Of a DNA stretch of 63,463 nucleotides, positions 17,115-26,448 are shown piece by piece; within the stretch, counting starts at the first letter, position 1; each line of letters starts with the position of its first letter. Source of the stretch: an uncultured Candidatus Actinomarina sp. (GTDB taxonomy: Bacteria > Actinomycetota > Acidimicrobiia > Actinomarinales > Actinomarinaceae); contig CACODT010000006.1 of assembly GCA_902626065.1 (NCBI GenBank), positions 1-63,463 on the forward strand. The letters run 5' to 3'. The notes beneath the pieces were generated by a model. That model worked only from the letters and a program-made list of their open reading frames with translations, was not told the DNA's origin and did not search any database. The position numbers and the translations under genes were made by a program.

Positions 17115-17889
17115 TATACCAAAAAAACCGGCACCAACGTACCTTGTAACTTTAGGTATACCTGCAGCAATACTGTTTACGATTTTTTCTTTTAGAAGAA
17201 TAGGTTTCAACCTTCAAGACTTTAGAGAAAATCTAGCAAATCGAGCAATTGTTACAGATCCATTATTTAATCCAAAATGGCAATGGGCTTGGGAAAACAC
17301 AGCAGATGCTTTACTCGAAACTGTACAGATAGCAATCCTTGCAAGTATCGTTGGATGTGCGGTTGCATTGCCGTTAGCTTTTTACGCATCAAGAGCCACT
17401 AATTTAAATAAATACTCTTATTTTTTATACAAATCTTTTTTAAATCTTGTAAGAACAATTCCAGATTTGTTCTGGGCAATGTTATTCACAGTTGCTGTGG
17501 GGATAGGTCCATTTGCTGGTGTGCTTGCATTAATTATGTTTTCACTGGCAATAATGGGTAAGCTCCTATCTGAAACAATTGACAGTATAGATCCAGGACC
17601 TATGGAAGCTGCAAAAGCAACAGGCGCATCACATAATCAATCAGTTTTTACTTCTGCGTTACCACAAGTGTTACCAAATTATACTGCTTATTTTCTTTAC
17701 ATTTTTGAGTTATGCATAAGAGCTAGTGTAATTCTTGGCTTAGTTGGTGCAGGTGGGGTTGGTAGGATTATTGAAACACAAAGAATCTTTCTTAGGTTTG
17801 ACAGAATATCTCCAATTATTGTAATAATTCTTGTAGTCGTAATACTTATTGAACAATTCAGTGTATGGATAAGAAGAAGAATTATATGA
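17107..17889 (+). CDS. phnE: Phosphonate-type ABC permease, first copy
   Basis: About 260 residues with six membrane helices. The inner-membrane coupling motif reads E-A-A-K-A-T-G-A-S near residue 175, and the late motif G-L-V-G-A-G-G-V-G-R is typical of PhnE. I take ATG 17107; TTG and GTG codons just before it are in frame. Two different PhnE copies in tandem imply a heterodimeric membrane channel. Confidence 0.9.
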   Translation: MINIPKKPAPTYLVTLGIPAAILFTIFSFRRIGFNLQDFRENLANRAIVTDPLFNPKWQWAWENTADALLETVQIAILASIVGCAVALPLAFYASRATNLNKYSYFLYKSFLNLVRTIPDLFWAMLFTVAVGIGPFAGVLALIMFSLAIMGKLLSETIDSIDPGPMEAAKATGASHNQSVFTSALPQVLPNYTAYFLYIFELCIRASVILGLVGAGGVGRIIETQRIFLRFDRISPIIVIILVVVILIEQFSVWIRRRII

Positions 17890-18689
17890 AGATTCCACAA
17901 CAGCCCTTAAGTCAACGAGTACTAAAATATTCATTGACCACATTAATCATAATTGGGTCATTATGGTCAGCAGCAGGACTTGAGATAACTCTAGAAAGAA
18001 TACTAGATGCTCCAAGGCAAATTGGTATATTAGTTGGAGCTATGTTTCCTCTTGATCTAAGTCAAGAAGCATTTGATAGAATAATTCCTAAAGTTTTTGA
18101 ATCCTTATTTATAGCGTGGGCTGGAACAGTAATTGGAGCAATATTTAGCTTTCCAGTTTCTTTTTTAGCTGCGCAAAATGTTGCTGTTGGAATTGTGAGT
18201 AGAACAACAAAACAAATATTAAATGCAATAAGGGCTTTCCCTGAATTAATTTTAGCATTTGTTTTCCTACCAATCACTGGACTTGGTCCATTCACTGGAA
18301 CATTAGCAGTAGGCATACATTCTATTGGCACATTAGGAAAGTTGTCTTCAGAGGTTATCGAAGGAATAGATGAAGGACCTTTAGAAGCTATAAAATCATC
18401 AGGTGGGTCCAAATTAAATGAGCTTTCATTTGGTGTAATTCCTCAAGTAATGCCGACAATAACTTCTTATTGGCTTTATAGGTTTGAAATAAACCTGAGA
18501 GCTTCTGCCGTATTAGGTGTTGTAGGTGCGGGTGGTGTTGGTCAAGAGCTTATAAATCAATTGAGGTTTAGAGATTTTCCGAGAGCGGGTACTGTTCTTA
18601 TATGTACAATTATTTTAGTTCTTACTGCAGATACAATTTCAGCAGCAATAAGAAATAGAATTATTAAAGGAAAAGTTGTAAAAAGTTAA
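17886..18689 (+). CDS. phnE: Phosphonate-type ABC permease, second copy
   Basis: About 267 residues, homologous to the preceding permease. It has E-A-I-K-S-S-G-G-S in the coupling loop and G-V-V-G-A-G-G-V-G-Q-E-L near the C-terminus. ATG 17886 forms an ATGA overlap with the stop of the first permease; a start at 17865 is in frame but would overlap more. The stop abuts the ftsK stop in convergent orientation with no spacer. Confidence 0.9.
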   Translation: MKIPQQPLSQRVLKYSLTTLIIIGSLWSAAGLEITLERILDAPRQIGILVGAMFPLDLSQEAFDRIIPKVFESLFIAWAGTVIGAIFSFPVSFLAAQNVAVGIVSRTTKQILNAIRAFPELILAFVFLPITGLGPFTGTLAVGIHSIGTLGKLSSEVIEGIDEGPLEAIKSSGGSKLNELSFGVIPQVMPTITSYWLYRFEINLRASAVLGVVGAGGVGQELINQLRFRDFPRAGTVLICTIILVLTADTISAAIRNRIIKGKVVKS

Positions 18690-21047
18690 TTACTCTTCGT
18701 ACCAATTATCGTCACCCGTCTCAACTTCATCGTCGTGAGTTTCAGTTTGATCAATATCACCAGTGTCATCAATTGAGGAAAGATTATTCGTTTCATATTC
18801 TTCTACTGTAATTAAAACCTCTCTTGCTTTTGAGCCTTCTGAAGGACCTACAATTCCTTGAGATTCAAGAATATCCATTAATCTACCTGCTCTAGCAAAT
18901 CCGACTCTTAGTTTTCTTTGTAACATTGAAGTAGATCCTAATTGTGATCTAACAACAAGATCTGTAGCAGTTTTAATTAATTCTTCATCTTCACCTAAAT
19001 CATCATCGCTTTGAACAGTTGTAGATTTTTGTTCTTCAATAACAGCAGGATTATATTCAGCTTCTTTTTGTGACTTAACCCATGAGACTACATCTTTAAT
19101 TTCGTCCTCAGTAACCCAAGCACCTTGGATTCTTTCTAATCTAGGATTCGAAGCTGTAACAATCAGCATGTCTCCAAGTCCAATTAATTTTTCAGCTCCA
19201 GATTGATCAAGGATAACTCTTGAGTCTGTTGTTGAGGCAACAGAAAATGCAAGTCTAGAAGGAATGTTTGCTTTCATTACACCAGTTATAACATCTACTG
19301 AAGGTCTTTGAGTTGCAACAACTAAGTGTATTCCAATTGCTCTAGCCATTTGAGCAAGTCTTACAATTGCTGACTCTACTTCCCTGCCAGCAACCATCAT
19401 CAGATCATTCAATTCATCAATGCAGACAACTATGTATGGAAATCTATCAAATTTTTCTGTATCTAATAATCCAGCATCAAATTTCTCATGATATCCATTA
19501 ATGTCACGTACTTGCCCATCAGCTAATAAATCATATCTTCTATCCATTTCAGAAACAGCCCAAGTTAATGCATCAACAGCTTTCTTTGGGTTTGTAATTA
19601 CTTTTGTGAGTAAATGAGGTACATTATTGTACTGTCCTAACTCAACTCTTTTTGGATCAACCATTACCATTTTTACTTCATCTGGATTAGTCCTCATTAA
19701 AAGAGATGTAACAATTGAATTAATACAGGATGATTTACCTGCACCAGTTTGACCTGCTATCAAAACGTGAGGTAGTTCAGATAAGTTAATTAATCTTGCT
19801 TGACCTGAAATATCTAATCCGAGTCCTACATTTAAAGGATGATCTAATTTTTTTGCCTCTGGTGAGGTTAGGACATCTCCCAATGAAACAAGCCTTCTTT
19901 GCCTATTTGGAATCTCAATACCAATGGCACTTCTTCCAGGAATTGGAGCTAAAAGTCTTACATCTGGTGTGGCTAAAGCATAAGCAATGTCGTGTGACAG
20001 TGATGTAACTTTAGAAACTTTAACACCGGGCGATAACTCAATTTCATATCTTGTGACAGTTGGTCCAGGAACAATTTTTGTTAATTCAGCTTCTACACCG
20101 TGTTCTTCTAAGAGACTTTGTAAATCTGTAGCCGTTTGTTGTAAAAGTTTTTTTGAAGTAGAAACATCAGTACCCATTTTTAATAATTTCAATGGTGGAA
20201 GTACATAGTTGGATGATTTTGTATTTAATTTTTTCGATTTAGGCAATGAAGGTTCTTTTGACTTAGGCTTCTTCGAATTAACTGATTTTTTGACTTTTTC
20301 CTTTTTCAATGTAATAACATTATTAGTTTCAACTTCTTCTGATGGAGTTATAGTTTCAGTATTGATAAGATCAAAATTTATTTTGGATGCCTCTCTCCTA
20401 GCTTTATAAAATGCAAAAATAAACCTATATGAGTAAACAAATATTGCCTGAACTCCACCAATGAGATCTTTAAGTTCTATATCCGTCATATATAAAACAG
20501 AAATAATCAAACCGAATAAAAGCACAACATGAGTCATTTCTGCAGCAAGTAAATTATTTAATGGGTAAACAATGAATGCAGAAATAAACCCTCCGGATTT
20601 TTGTAAAGCAGCACTTCCAACACTTATTGACAGTGGTTCAGAGTGTATGTAAAAGTGAAATAACGCAGAAGTGAATATTTGTACCCAGATCGTTCCAATA
20701 AATACTTTTTGGGTATTAATGAAGTCTTTATCTCTTATAAGAATTGCAGCTCCATAAATCAAAAGTAGAGGAAATAAATATACGCCATAGCCAAACGACC
20801 ATGTAAGTAAATTATTTACGAACTCTCCTATTGGACCAGCTTTGCCAAAAGAAGATAATCCTACAAGAATACCTAGTCCCATCATGAAAACAGAAACTGC
20901 CTGGTAAGACTTGAAAAAAGAAGTTTTAATAGATTTAGAGGTTTTGGATATACCCTTAAAAGTTTGGGGTACCTTTATTAAATTTTTTGGTTTAGACACC
21001 CGCTTACGCCCTTTAACCCTTTTGCGAGTGGATGTCTTAACAGCCAC
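18690..21047 (-). CDS. ftsK: DNA translocase FtsK/SpoIIIE
   Basis: 785 residues. A basic N-terminal tail is followed by four or five membrane helices (about 48-200), a charged linker rich in Lys and Ser, and the RecA-like motor with Walker A G-Q-T-G-A-G-K-S-S near residue 435. The gamma winged-helix domain near the C-terminus (S-M-L-Q-R-K-L-R-V-G-F-A-R-A-G-R) reads the polarity sequences. It pumps chromosome DNA through the septum; XerC (59.7 kb) is the matching recombinase. The start is a GTG with TATAAT six bases upstream. Confidence 0.96.
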   Translation of the reverse strand: MAVKTSTRKRVKGRKRVSKPKNLIKVPQTFKGISKTSKSIKTSFFKSYQAVSVFMMGLGILVGLSSFGKAGPIGEFVNNLLTWSFGYGVYLFPLLLIYGAAILIRDKDFINTQKVFIGTIWVQIFTSALFHFYIHSEPLSISVGSAALQKSGGFISAFIVYPLNNLLAAEMTHVVLLFGLIISVLYMTDIELKDLIGGVQAIFVYSYRFIFAFYKARREASKINFDLINTETITPSEEVETNNVITLKKEKVKKSVNSKKPKSKEPSLPKSKKLNTKSSNYVLPPLKLLKMGTDVSTSKKLLQQTATDLQSLLEEHGVEAELTKIVPGPTVTRYEIELSPGVKVSKVTSLSHDIAYALATPDVRLLAPIPGRSAIGIEIPNRQRRLVSLGDVLTSPEAKKLDHPLNVGLGLDISGQARLINLSELPHVLIAGQTGAGKSSCINSIVTSLLMRTNPDEVKMVMVDPKRVELGQYNNVPHLLTKVITNPKKAVDALTWAVSEMDRRYDLLADGQVRDINGYHEKFDAGLLDTEKFDRFPYIVVCIDELNDLMMVAGREVESAIVRLAQMARAIGIHLVVATQRPSVDVITGVMKANIPSRLAFSVASTTDSRVILDQSGAEKLIGLGDMLIVTASNPRLERIQGAWVTEDEIKDVVSWVKSQKEAEYNPAVIEEQKSTTVQSDDDLGEDEELIKTATDLVVRSQLGSTSMLQRKLRVGFARAGRLMDILESQGIVGPSEGSKAREVLITVEEYETNNLSSIDDTGDIDQTETHDDEVETGDDNWYEE

Positions 21048-21053
21048 GAATGT

Positions 21054-21059
21054 ATTATA
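21054..21059 (-). promoter_or_regulatory. Extended -10, leaderless-type promoter of ftsK
   Basis: On the minus strand TGGTATAAT is followed by six bases and the ftsK GTG. TATAAT is a perfect -10 and TG one base upstream makes it an extended -10. It lies between dapA and ftsK, so ftsK need not depend on the dap promoter. Confidence 0.65.
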
Positions 21060-21082
21060 CCATAAAAAATAGTAAAAAAAGC

Positions 21083-21964
21083 CTAAATTTCCTTTATTTC
21101 TTTATAAAAACCCCTGATTTTATTGGCTAATTCAGGTGTAACTGAGGTTATTGGAAGTAATGGATCCCCCACTTCCTCCCAGCTTTCAGATAAGATTTTT
21201 TTAATTGGACCTGGACTTGGCTCTTCAAATATTGATTCGAATAAATTAGATAATTGCATATTGATCTCTTCAGCTTTTTCTAAATCATTGTTTTTGGCAA
21301 AACTTATCATTTCAGAAATCTCGTCACCAACAACATGTGATGCAACTGAAACTACTCCTGCTCCACCATTTATTACAAAATCATATGTTTGGTTATCATT
21401 TCCTGAATAAATGTCTGCTTTATCCTTTAACAATTCAAGTTGCTTTTTAGAAAATTCAAAATCACCAACTGCATCTTTAATAGATTGAATGCCGATATCA
21501 TTAACAAGTGTATGAAGAGTTTCAAGTTCAATTAATGTACTTGTTCGACCTGGAATGTTGTAGGCCATTATTGGAAGATCTGTTATTTTTGATATTTCTT
21601 CAAAATGACGCAAAATTCCATGTTGAGAAGGTTTTGAATAATACGGAGTAACAATCATTACTCCATCTACACCAAGAGAATCTGCCATCTTAGTAATTTC
21701 AATTGATTCAGAAGTAGAATATGTACCAGTACCAGCAATAATCTTTGCTTTATCACCAACAGAATCTTTAGCAGTAGAGTAAATAATCTCTCTATCTTTA
21801 ATTGAAAGGTTTGGTGATTCTCCTGTCGTTCCAGTAAGCACAAGTCCTTCCGATTTGTCATGCACCAATTTTCTACAAAGTCTCCAAAGAGTATCGGTAT
21901 TCAATACACCTTGTGAATCAAATGGAGTAATTGAAGCTGTTAATAAACTACCAAACTCAGCCAT
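21083..21964 (-). CDS. dapA: 4-hydroxy-tetrahydrodipicolinate synthase
   Basis: 293 residues, full length. G-T-T-G-E-S is at 45-50, Y135 lies in A-Y-N-I-P-G-R, and the Schiff-base lysine K163 lies in S-I-K-D-A-V-G-D. It condenses pyruvate and aspartate semialdehyde in the diaminopimelate/lysine pathway. It starts two bases after the dapB stop, and its product is the substrate of that gene's product. The rnj gene that often follows dapA in Actinobacteria is absent. Confidence 0.96.
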   Translation of the reverse strand: MAEFGSLLTASITPFDSQGVLNTDTLWRLCRKLVHDKSEGLVLTGTTGESPNLSIKDREIIYSTAKDSVGDKAKIIAGTGTYSTSESIEITKMADSLGVDGVMIVTPYYSKPSQHGILRHFEEISKITDLPIMAYNIPGRTSTLIELETLHTLVNDIGIQSIKDAVGDFEFSKKQLELLKDKADIYSGNDNQTYDFVINGGAGVVSVASHVVGDEISEMISFAKNNDLEKAEEINMQLSNLFESIFEEPSPGPIKKILSESWEEVGDPLLPITSVTPELANKIRGFYKEIKEI

Positions 21965-21966
21965 GA

Positions 21967-22719
21967 TCAGTCCATTGCTTCTTTCATAAGAGTTTCAAGT
22001 CCATAAACATAAGAATTTACATTTTCCATTTCACGTAATACTATCTCAATACCTGTTAAATATGCTTTTCTATCATTAACTTTATGATCAAGAATAAATT
22101 CTTCAAAAGTATTAGAAAATACAACTTCTTGTTCAGCTAGATAATCATCCGATCTTAATGAATAAATATTGATTGAATTTTCCTCTGTTGTTGCAAAGTA
22201 CTCCCCTTCTATATCTTCTGAGTTCATCTTTTCTAAACTTGAAGCAAGATCTTTCGAAGTCCCAGATGGTGCATCTTCCTTATTTGAATGATGTTTTTCT
22301 ACTATGTGTACATTCTTAAATGTATTTGATAACTGCTTAGAAAAAACTTTTTGGAAAGCTGCACCAACTGAGAAATTAGGAATAAGTGCAACTCCTTTGT
22401 CAGAATTTTTTAATAGTTCAATTGATTCATCATTCACACCTGATGATCCAATTATTAATTTGGCATCATTATTCACAAGAATCTTAATATTTTCATTAAC
22501 AACAGATGCTGGAGCAAATTCAAAAATATAATCACATATTAAATCATCTGAAATTACAAAATTTTTAAATGCAGACTCATTTTCTCCAGGATCAATTATC
22601 CCAATTACTTCAAAATCATCTAGATCATTAATAAAATGTGAGACCATCACTCCCATGCTTCCTTTACCACCGGAAACGATTACAGTCTTTTTTGCAATTT
22701 CATTCAACTTAATATTCAC
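21967..22719 (-). CDS. dapB: 4-hydroxy-tetrahydrodipicolinate reductase
   Basis: 250 residues. The nucleotide-binding G-G-K-G-S-M-G is at 17-23. The family signature E-K-H-H-S-N-K-E-D-A-P-S-G-T spans 141-154 and supplies the catalytic His and Lys. It reduces the DapA product with NAD(P)H. The start is a GTG preceded by AAGG. First gene of dapB-dapA, divergent from the VWA gene. Confidence 0.94.
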   Translation of the reverse strand: MNIKLNEIAKKTVIVSGGKGSMGVMVSHFINDLDDFEVIGIIDPGENESAFKNFVISDDLICDYIFEFAPASVVNENIKILVNNDAKLIIGSSGVNDESIELLKNSDKGVALIPNFSVGAAFQKVFSKQLSNTFKNVHIVEKHHSNKEDAPSGTSKDLASSLEKMNSEDIEGEYFATTEENSINIYSLRSDDYLAEQEVVFSNTFEEFILDHKVNDRKAYLTGIEIVLREMENVNSYVYGLETLMKEAMD

Positions 22720-22760
22720 CTTATACTTGTATTATCAGTCTTTAATGATAATGATAAAAA

Positions 22761-24713
22761 ATGGAATTTAAGAAAAAAACTTTAGAAACTCAAATTATTG
22801 AAATATTTCAAAAAATTAGTCCAGCAATTACACGACTAATACAATCCGAAACTGATAATGCAAATATTGTTATTAATCTGGGTAAAACTAAAAGCAAAAA
22901 CAAAAACGAGATCAACATAAATCCATCTATTTTGGTTAATGCAGTTTCAGATTCAGAACTTGAATTTAAGGAATTAATAATTGGAACTGTAGTTCATGAG
23001 GCTATCCATTCTATGGAAGAATACAAATTCAATGTTGATGAAGATCTCACAAAATATAAAGATGACACTGAAGGGTTAACTAACATTGATGAAGTTCTTG
23101 AAGTTCTCGCTGGTCCATTTGGAAAATACATTTTTGAAATACTTGTGCATTCCTATGATGAGTTTCAATTTGTAAAAAACTTTAACGGGCTTAGATCAAT
23201 CCTCGAGGATATTTATAAAGAATCTAGTATCAACATAAAAAATTTAAAGCCTTTCAATAAATTCTTAACATTGCTGTTTCATAACATCACAGGGTATGTT
23301 GAATTAGATACAGAAAAGTATCCAAAGAATATTAAAGAACCCCTGAAAGAGACATTGAGAGTATTAGATAATTTTTCATATGATAAAAACTTGATAGAAG
23401 ACACTATTGATATAACGATAGAAATTACAGATATTTGTAGAAGATACAATCTATTACCAGATGTTGATAACCAAACATTGGGAGAACGTAGAGAGTCAAT
23501 AGAAAACTTTGAAGACTCCGTAATTGATGATTTAAACAAAGTCTTAATTCCTTCTAGTACAAACATTACTTCAGGTAATACCTTAGAAAAATTCTTAGGT
23601 AAAAAGGGTGCGGATTCACAGGATGAAAAGCTTAACTTTATGGATGATCATGTTTCAAAAGTTGGAACATCCTCAACCGTTTATCTTCCAAATGGTAAAG
23701 TATCAAAATTACTGAGTACTAATTTACCAAAATCATTTAAAAATTTATATACAAATGGATTAAATACTTATAACTCCCTGTTGGAAGAATGGGATCTGCC
23801 CGTGTTCAAAGTTACAAACAAAATAAAGCCTTACTTTATACATAACAAAAAAAGGCTTAGAATCAGTGGTTACGATCAGGGCGATTTATCACCACATGTT
23901 CCTTTAATGCTTGCATCAGGTAGGTATGAAAGAATGTTTGAACAAAAACAACGGCTTTCAAATAAATCTTATGCAGTATCTCTACTGATTGATGGAAGTG
24001 GATCAATGCTTGAAAAAGATAAAGGTGATTTCTATCCCTGGTCTCTCTCAGCAGCATTAATTGGAGCAAGTTATCTTGCACAAATCTGCCATGAATTAGA
24101 TATTGATTTTGAAGTAGCAATTTTTAATAGAAGCTTTGCAGCAGATGAATTAGAAAATGAGGAATTATATTTAAAAAGAAAGATGGCTGTTTCCTCGATG
24201 TTAAATACAAATTATGGATCGAATGCTGAGTATTACTTCAATACAACAAATCATTATTTTATTAAGAAGTTTGATGATTCATGGAAAGAAAATTATGAAA
24301 AGTTTATAGGTTTAATTGAATTTTCAAGAAACTTAAGGGAGTCTTTAGACAAAATAGAAACCAATATGGACCACCCTCCTGCAAGCATGTTTGAAAGAGG
24401 AACAAATGTTGATGAAAGAAATATAATGTTTTCTACAAAAAGACTTCTAGAAAAAGGTTCAAAAACAAAACTTTTAGCCGTGCTATCAGACGGTATGACA
24501 CGCGGTTCTCTTGACGATTTAAAAAGTTCTATCAATTATGCATCCAAAGTTGGGATTGATGTAATTGGGATAGGTATTGGTGAAAGAGGCACGTGGAAAG
24601 AATATATCAATAAGACCCAAATAAATGAGCCTGAAGAGTTAATTCATTCAATAGTAAACATCACAAAGGATATACTTATAAAGAATATCGAAGAATCTAC
24701 AGGAGTTGCTTGA
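22761..24713 (+). CDS. CobT-like VWA protein with N-terminal HEXXH motif
   Basis: 650 residues. An N-terminal region contains H-E-A-I-H at 79-83, a zinc-metallopeptidase-type HEXXH in a hydrophobic helix context. A long helical middle follows. A C-terminal VWA domain has the MIDAS motif D-G-S-G-S at 411-415 preceded by A-V-S-L-L-I, and a late L-S-D-G-M segment. The region just before and within the VWA resembles CobT of cobaltochelatase. No cobN or other B12 gene is nearby, so a cobaltochelatase role is not supported. It overlaps the AAA gene (TGATG), so the two products are probably made together and act as a metal-dependent VWA-AAA remodelling pair. Confidence 0.7.
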   Translation: MEFKKKTLETQIIEIFQKISPAITRLIQSETDNANIVINLGKTKSKNKNEININPSILVNAVSDSELEFKELIIGTVVHEAIHSMEEYKFNVDEDLTKYKDDTEGLTNIDEVLEVLAGPFGKYIFEILVHSYDEFQFVKNFNGLRSILEDIYKESSINIKNLKPFNKFLTLLFHNITGYVELDTEKYPKNIKEPLKETLRVLDNFSYDKNLIEDTIDITIEITDICRRYNLLPDVDNQTLGERRESIENFEDSVIDDLNKVLIPSSTNITSGNTLEKFLGKKGADSQDEKLNFMDDHVSKVGTSSTVYLPNGKVSKLLSTNLPKSFKNLYTNGLNTYNSLLEEWDLPVFKVTNKIKPYFIHNKKRLRISGYDQGDLSPHVPLMLASGRYERMFEQKQRLSNKSYAVSLLIDGSGSMLEKDKGDFYPWSLSAALIGASYLAQICHELDIDFEVAIFNRSFAADELENEELYLKRKMAVSSMLNTNYGSNAEYYFNTTNHYFIKKFDDSWKENYEKFIGLIEFSRNLRESLDKIETNMDHPPASMFERGTNVDERNIMFSTKRLLEKGSKTKLLAVLSDGMTRGSLDDLKSSINYASKVGIDVIGIGIGERGTWKEYINKTQINEPEELIHSIVNITKDILIKNIEESTGVA

Positions 24714-25699
24714 TGGCTGAACAAATATTTAAAAACCCAACTGGTAAGGGTGATATAAAGCTAAATGAATGTAAGCTATCAAAATCAATTCCTGATTATG
24801 AATCAAGAGCCGAACGCATACCTGAGTTAGATAAAAATTATGTAGACTTTGGAATTCAATATAAATTAGCTCAAATTATTAAGAGCAAAGAAGATACGTT
24901 TAAAAATGAAATCCCGATTCATATTGCACTTAAAGGACATATGGGAACAGGTAAGGATCACGATATAGAGCAATTAGCTGCAAAATTAAATTATCCATAC
25001 TATCGGATTCCTCTATCAGGTGAAGTTAGAGATGTAACTTTGCTTGGTTCAGTTCAATTATATGGAGATGGGGTTGGTGGAACAGATTCCAAATGGCAGG
25101 ATGGCGAATTAACTCGAGCACTTAGAGGACCTTCAATTATTAATCTATCAGAATTAAATGCTGCAGGACCGGAAGTGTTATTCGCTTTACATTCTCTATT
25201 GGATAGACACAAAAAACTAGAGCTTCCTAATGGTGAAGTTATTGAATTAAGAACTGATTCATACATTTTTGGAACAATGAATCCAACAAGCTTAAGAGAC
25301 TATGCTGGAACACAAACTCTTAACAAAGCATTTGCTGATCGATGGGTTATTTGGGATAAGCCATTTCCAAACAAAGAACAGCTTGAGTCAATATTTAAAA
25401 AACGATATCCCAAATTACAAAAAGAATTCACAGATCTCATAATCAAATTGGCCATTGAAATTAATAACTCATTTTTATCAGATGACATAAGCATAAATAT
25501 TGAAACACCAATGAGTCTTAGAACAGTTGTAGAGAGAATTCCGGTTGGGTTAGATTTGTATAAAAATGCTTCAGATCCATTACATGAAACGTGGAAAAAT
25601 ATGGTTCTCCCCCATGTTAATCCAGAAGACCTTGATCATTATTCAACATTATGGAATACAATTGTAAGAAACGGTCCAAATATAAAACCTAGTTTGTAA
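24713..25699 (+). CDS. CobS/MoxR-like AAA protein with altered Walker motifs
   Basis: About 328 residues. G-H-M-G-T-G-K-D near residue 75-82 aligns with the CobS Walker A (G-H-H-G-T-G-K-S-T) but has Asp where Ser/Thr is needed. The Walker B region reads I-I-N-L-S-E, with Ser where Asp is usual and the catalytic Glu kept. Sensor-like F-G-T-M-N-P and an F-A-D-R-W segment follow. The fold is clearly MoxR/CobS-like; normal ATP hydrolysis is doubtful from these changes. ATG 24713 overlaps the VWA stop. The 3' end overlaps the convergent nitroreductase-like gene by 11 bases. Confidence 0.75.
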   Translation: MAEQIFKNPTGKGDIKLNECKLSKSIPDYESRAERIPELDKNYVDFGIQYKLAQIIKSKEDTFKNEIPIHIALKGHMGTGKDHDIEQLAAKLNYPYYRIPLSGEVRDVTLLGSVQLYGDGVGGTDSKWQDGELTRALRGPSIINLSELNAAGPEVLFALHSLLDRHKKLELPNGEVIELRTDSYIFGTMNPTSLRDYAGTQTLNKAFADRWVIWDKPFPNKEQLESIFKKRYPKLQKEFTDLIIKLAIEINNSFLSDDISINIETPMSLRTVVERIPVGLDLYKNASDPLHETWKNMVLPHVNPEDLDHYSTLWNTIVRNGPNIKPSL

Positions 25700-26057
25700 T
25701 TAGTTTTACTAAAGGAATATCTCTGTCAGTTTTTGACCTGTAAAGATTAAAAGTAGGATAAAAATCAGTTAACAATCTCCAATACTCTTCCTTTTCAAGT
25801 TCATCGATAATTTGTGGTTTTGCATCTTTATATTCCTTGTTGACAAGTATTTTTACTTTGTCAGTGTTGATGTTGAAAAACCAATCTGGAGTTTTGTCTC
25901 TCCCTCCATATGAGGCCGCAACAAGATAGCCTTCATCAATTTCGACATATGTCAAAGGTGTTTTTCTTAATTTATTTGATTTACGACCAACTGTTTCTAA
26001 AAGTAATATATTCTCCCCTATTAGCTTTCTGCCAATAAATGTATGGTTAAATTTCAT
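25689..26057 (-). CDS. Deazaflavin (F420)-dependent nitroreductase family protein
   Basis: 122 residues, a short member of the Ddn/F420H2-dependent quinone reductase split-barrel family. L-L-E-T-V-G-R-K-S-N-K-L-R-K-T-P-L near the N-terminus is the family's cofactor phosphate-binding segment, and S-Y-G-G-R-D-K-T-P-D-W-F-F-N follows. Such proteins use reduced F420 on quinones or nitro compounds. Its presence suggests that the organism makes F420. It runs convergently with the AAA gene. Confidence 0.85.
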   Translation of the reverse strand: MKFNHTFIGRKLIGENILLLETVGRKSNKLRKTPLTYVEIDEGYLVAASYGGRDKTPDWFFNINTDKVKILVNKEYKDAKPQIIDELEKEEYWRLLTDFYPTFNLYRSKTDRDIPLVKLITN

Positions 26058-26141
26058 AATATTTGAATGGGCGGTTGTTATTAACTTGACGAGCCAAGTC
26101 GGCCAATATGAAAATGTTTTACCTAGTAATTTCCAGATATT

Positions 26142-26351
26142 TTACTCCGGAGAGTCTTGATTTTTATTTTTGAATCCATCGATTTTATTTTGAAAATCTT
26201 TGATCTTTTGATCAATATCAGACATTTCTAAATTTGTAACTTCTTCTTTTAATTTATCAATTTGTTCTTTAACGAACTTGTTTTCATTGAAAACGTCATA
26301 AAATACTTTTACTAAAATTGTTGAAATTATGAATTTTATGATTTTCTTCAT
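26142..26351 (-). CDS. Small membrane-anchored coiled-coil protein
   Basis: 69 residues. A hydrophobic N-terminus (about 4-20) is followed by a charged helical region with heptad-like Ile, Leu and Val spacing (about 28-60) and a polar tail. No known family. It lies upstream of the nitroreductase-like gene on the same strand with an 84-base gap, so it may have its own transcript. Confidence 0.45.
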   Translation of the reverse strand: MKKIIKFIISTILVKVFYDVFNENKFVKEQIDKLKEEVTNLEMSDIDQKIKDFQNKIDGFKNKNQDSPE

Positions 26352-26421
26352 ATATAGATAATAAGTAGATTTAAATCATAAATAAAGTATTTTATTTTAT
26401 GTTCCTATTGGAGTTAGATAG

Positions 26422-26448
26422 TTTCACAATTAAAATTAAATTGTGAAA
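26422..26448. promoter_or_regulatory. Perfect 10-bp inverted repeat covering a GTG start
   Basis: TTTCACAATT (26422-26431) and AATTGTGAAA (26439-26448) are exact inverted copies separated by seven A/T bases. The GTG start at 26443 lies in the right arm. It could be a dimeric repressor operator or an mRNA hairpin hiding the start codon. Confidence 0.6.

Noticed and set aside
22761-25699. Cobaltochelatase CobT/CobS for B12 synthesis
   Set aside because: No cobN or other corrin gene is nearby, the Walker residues differ, and an HEXXH motif is added.
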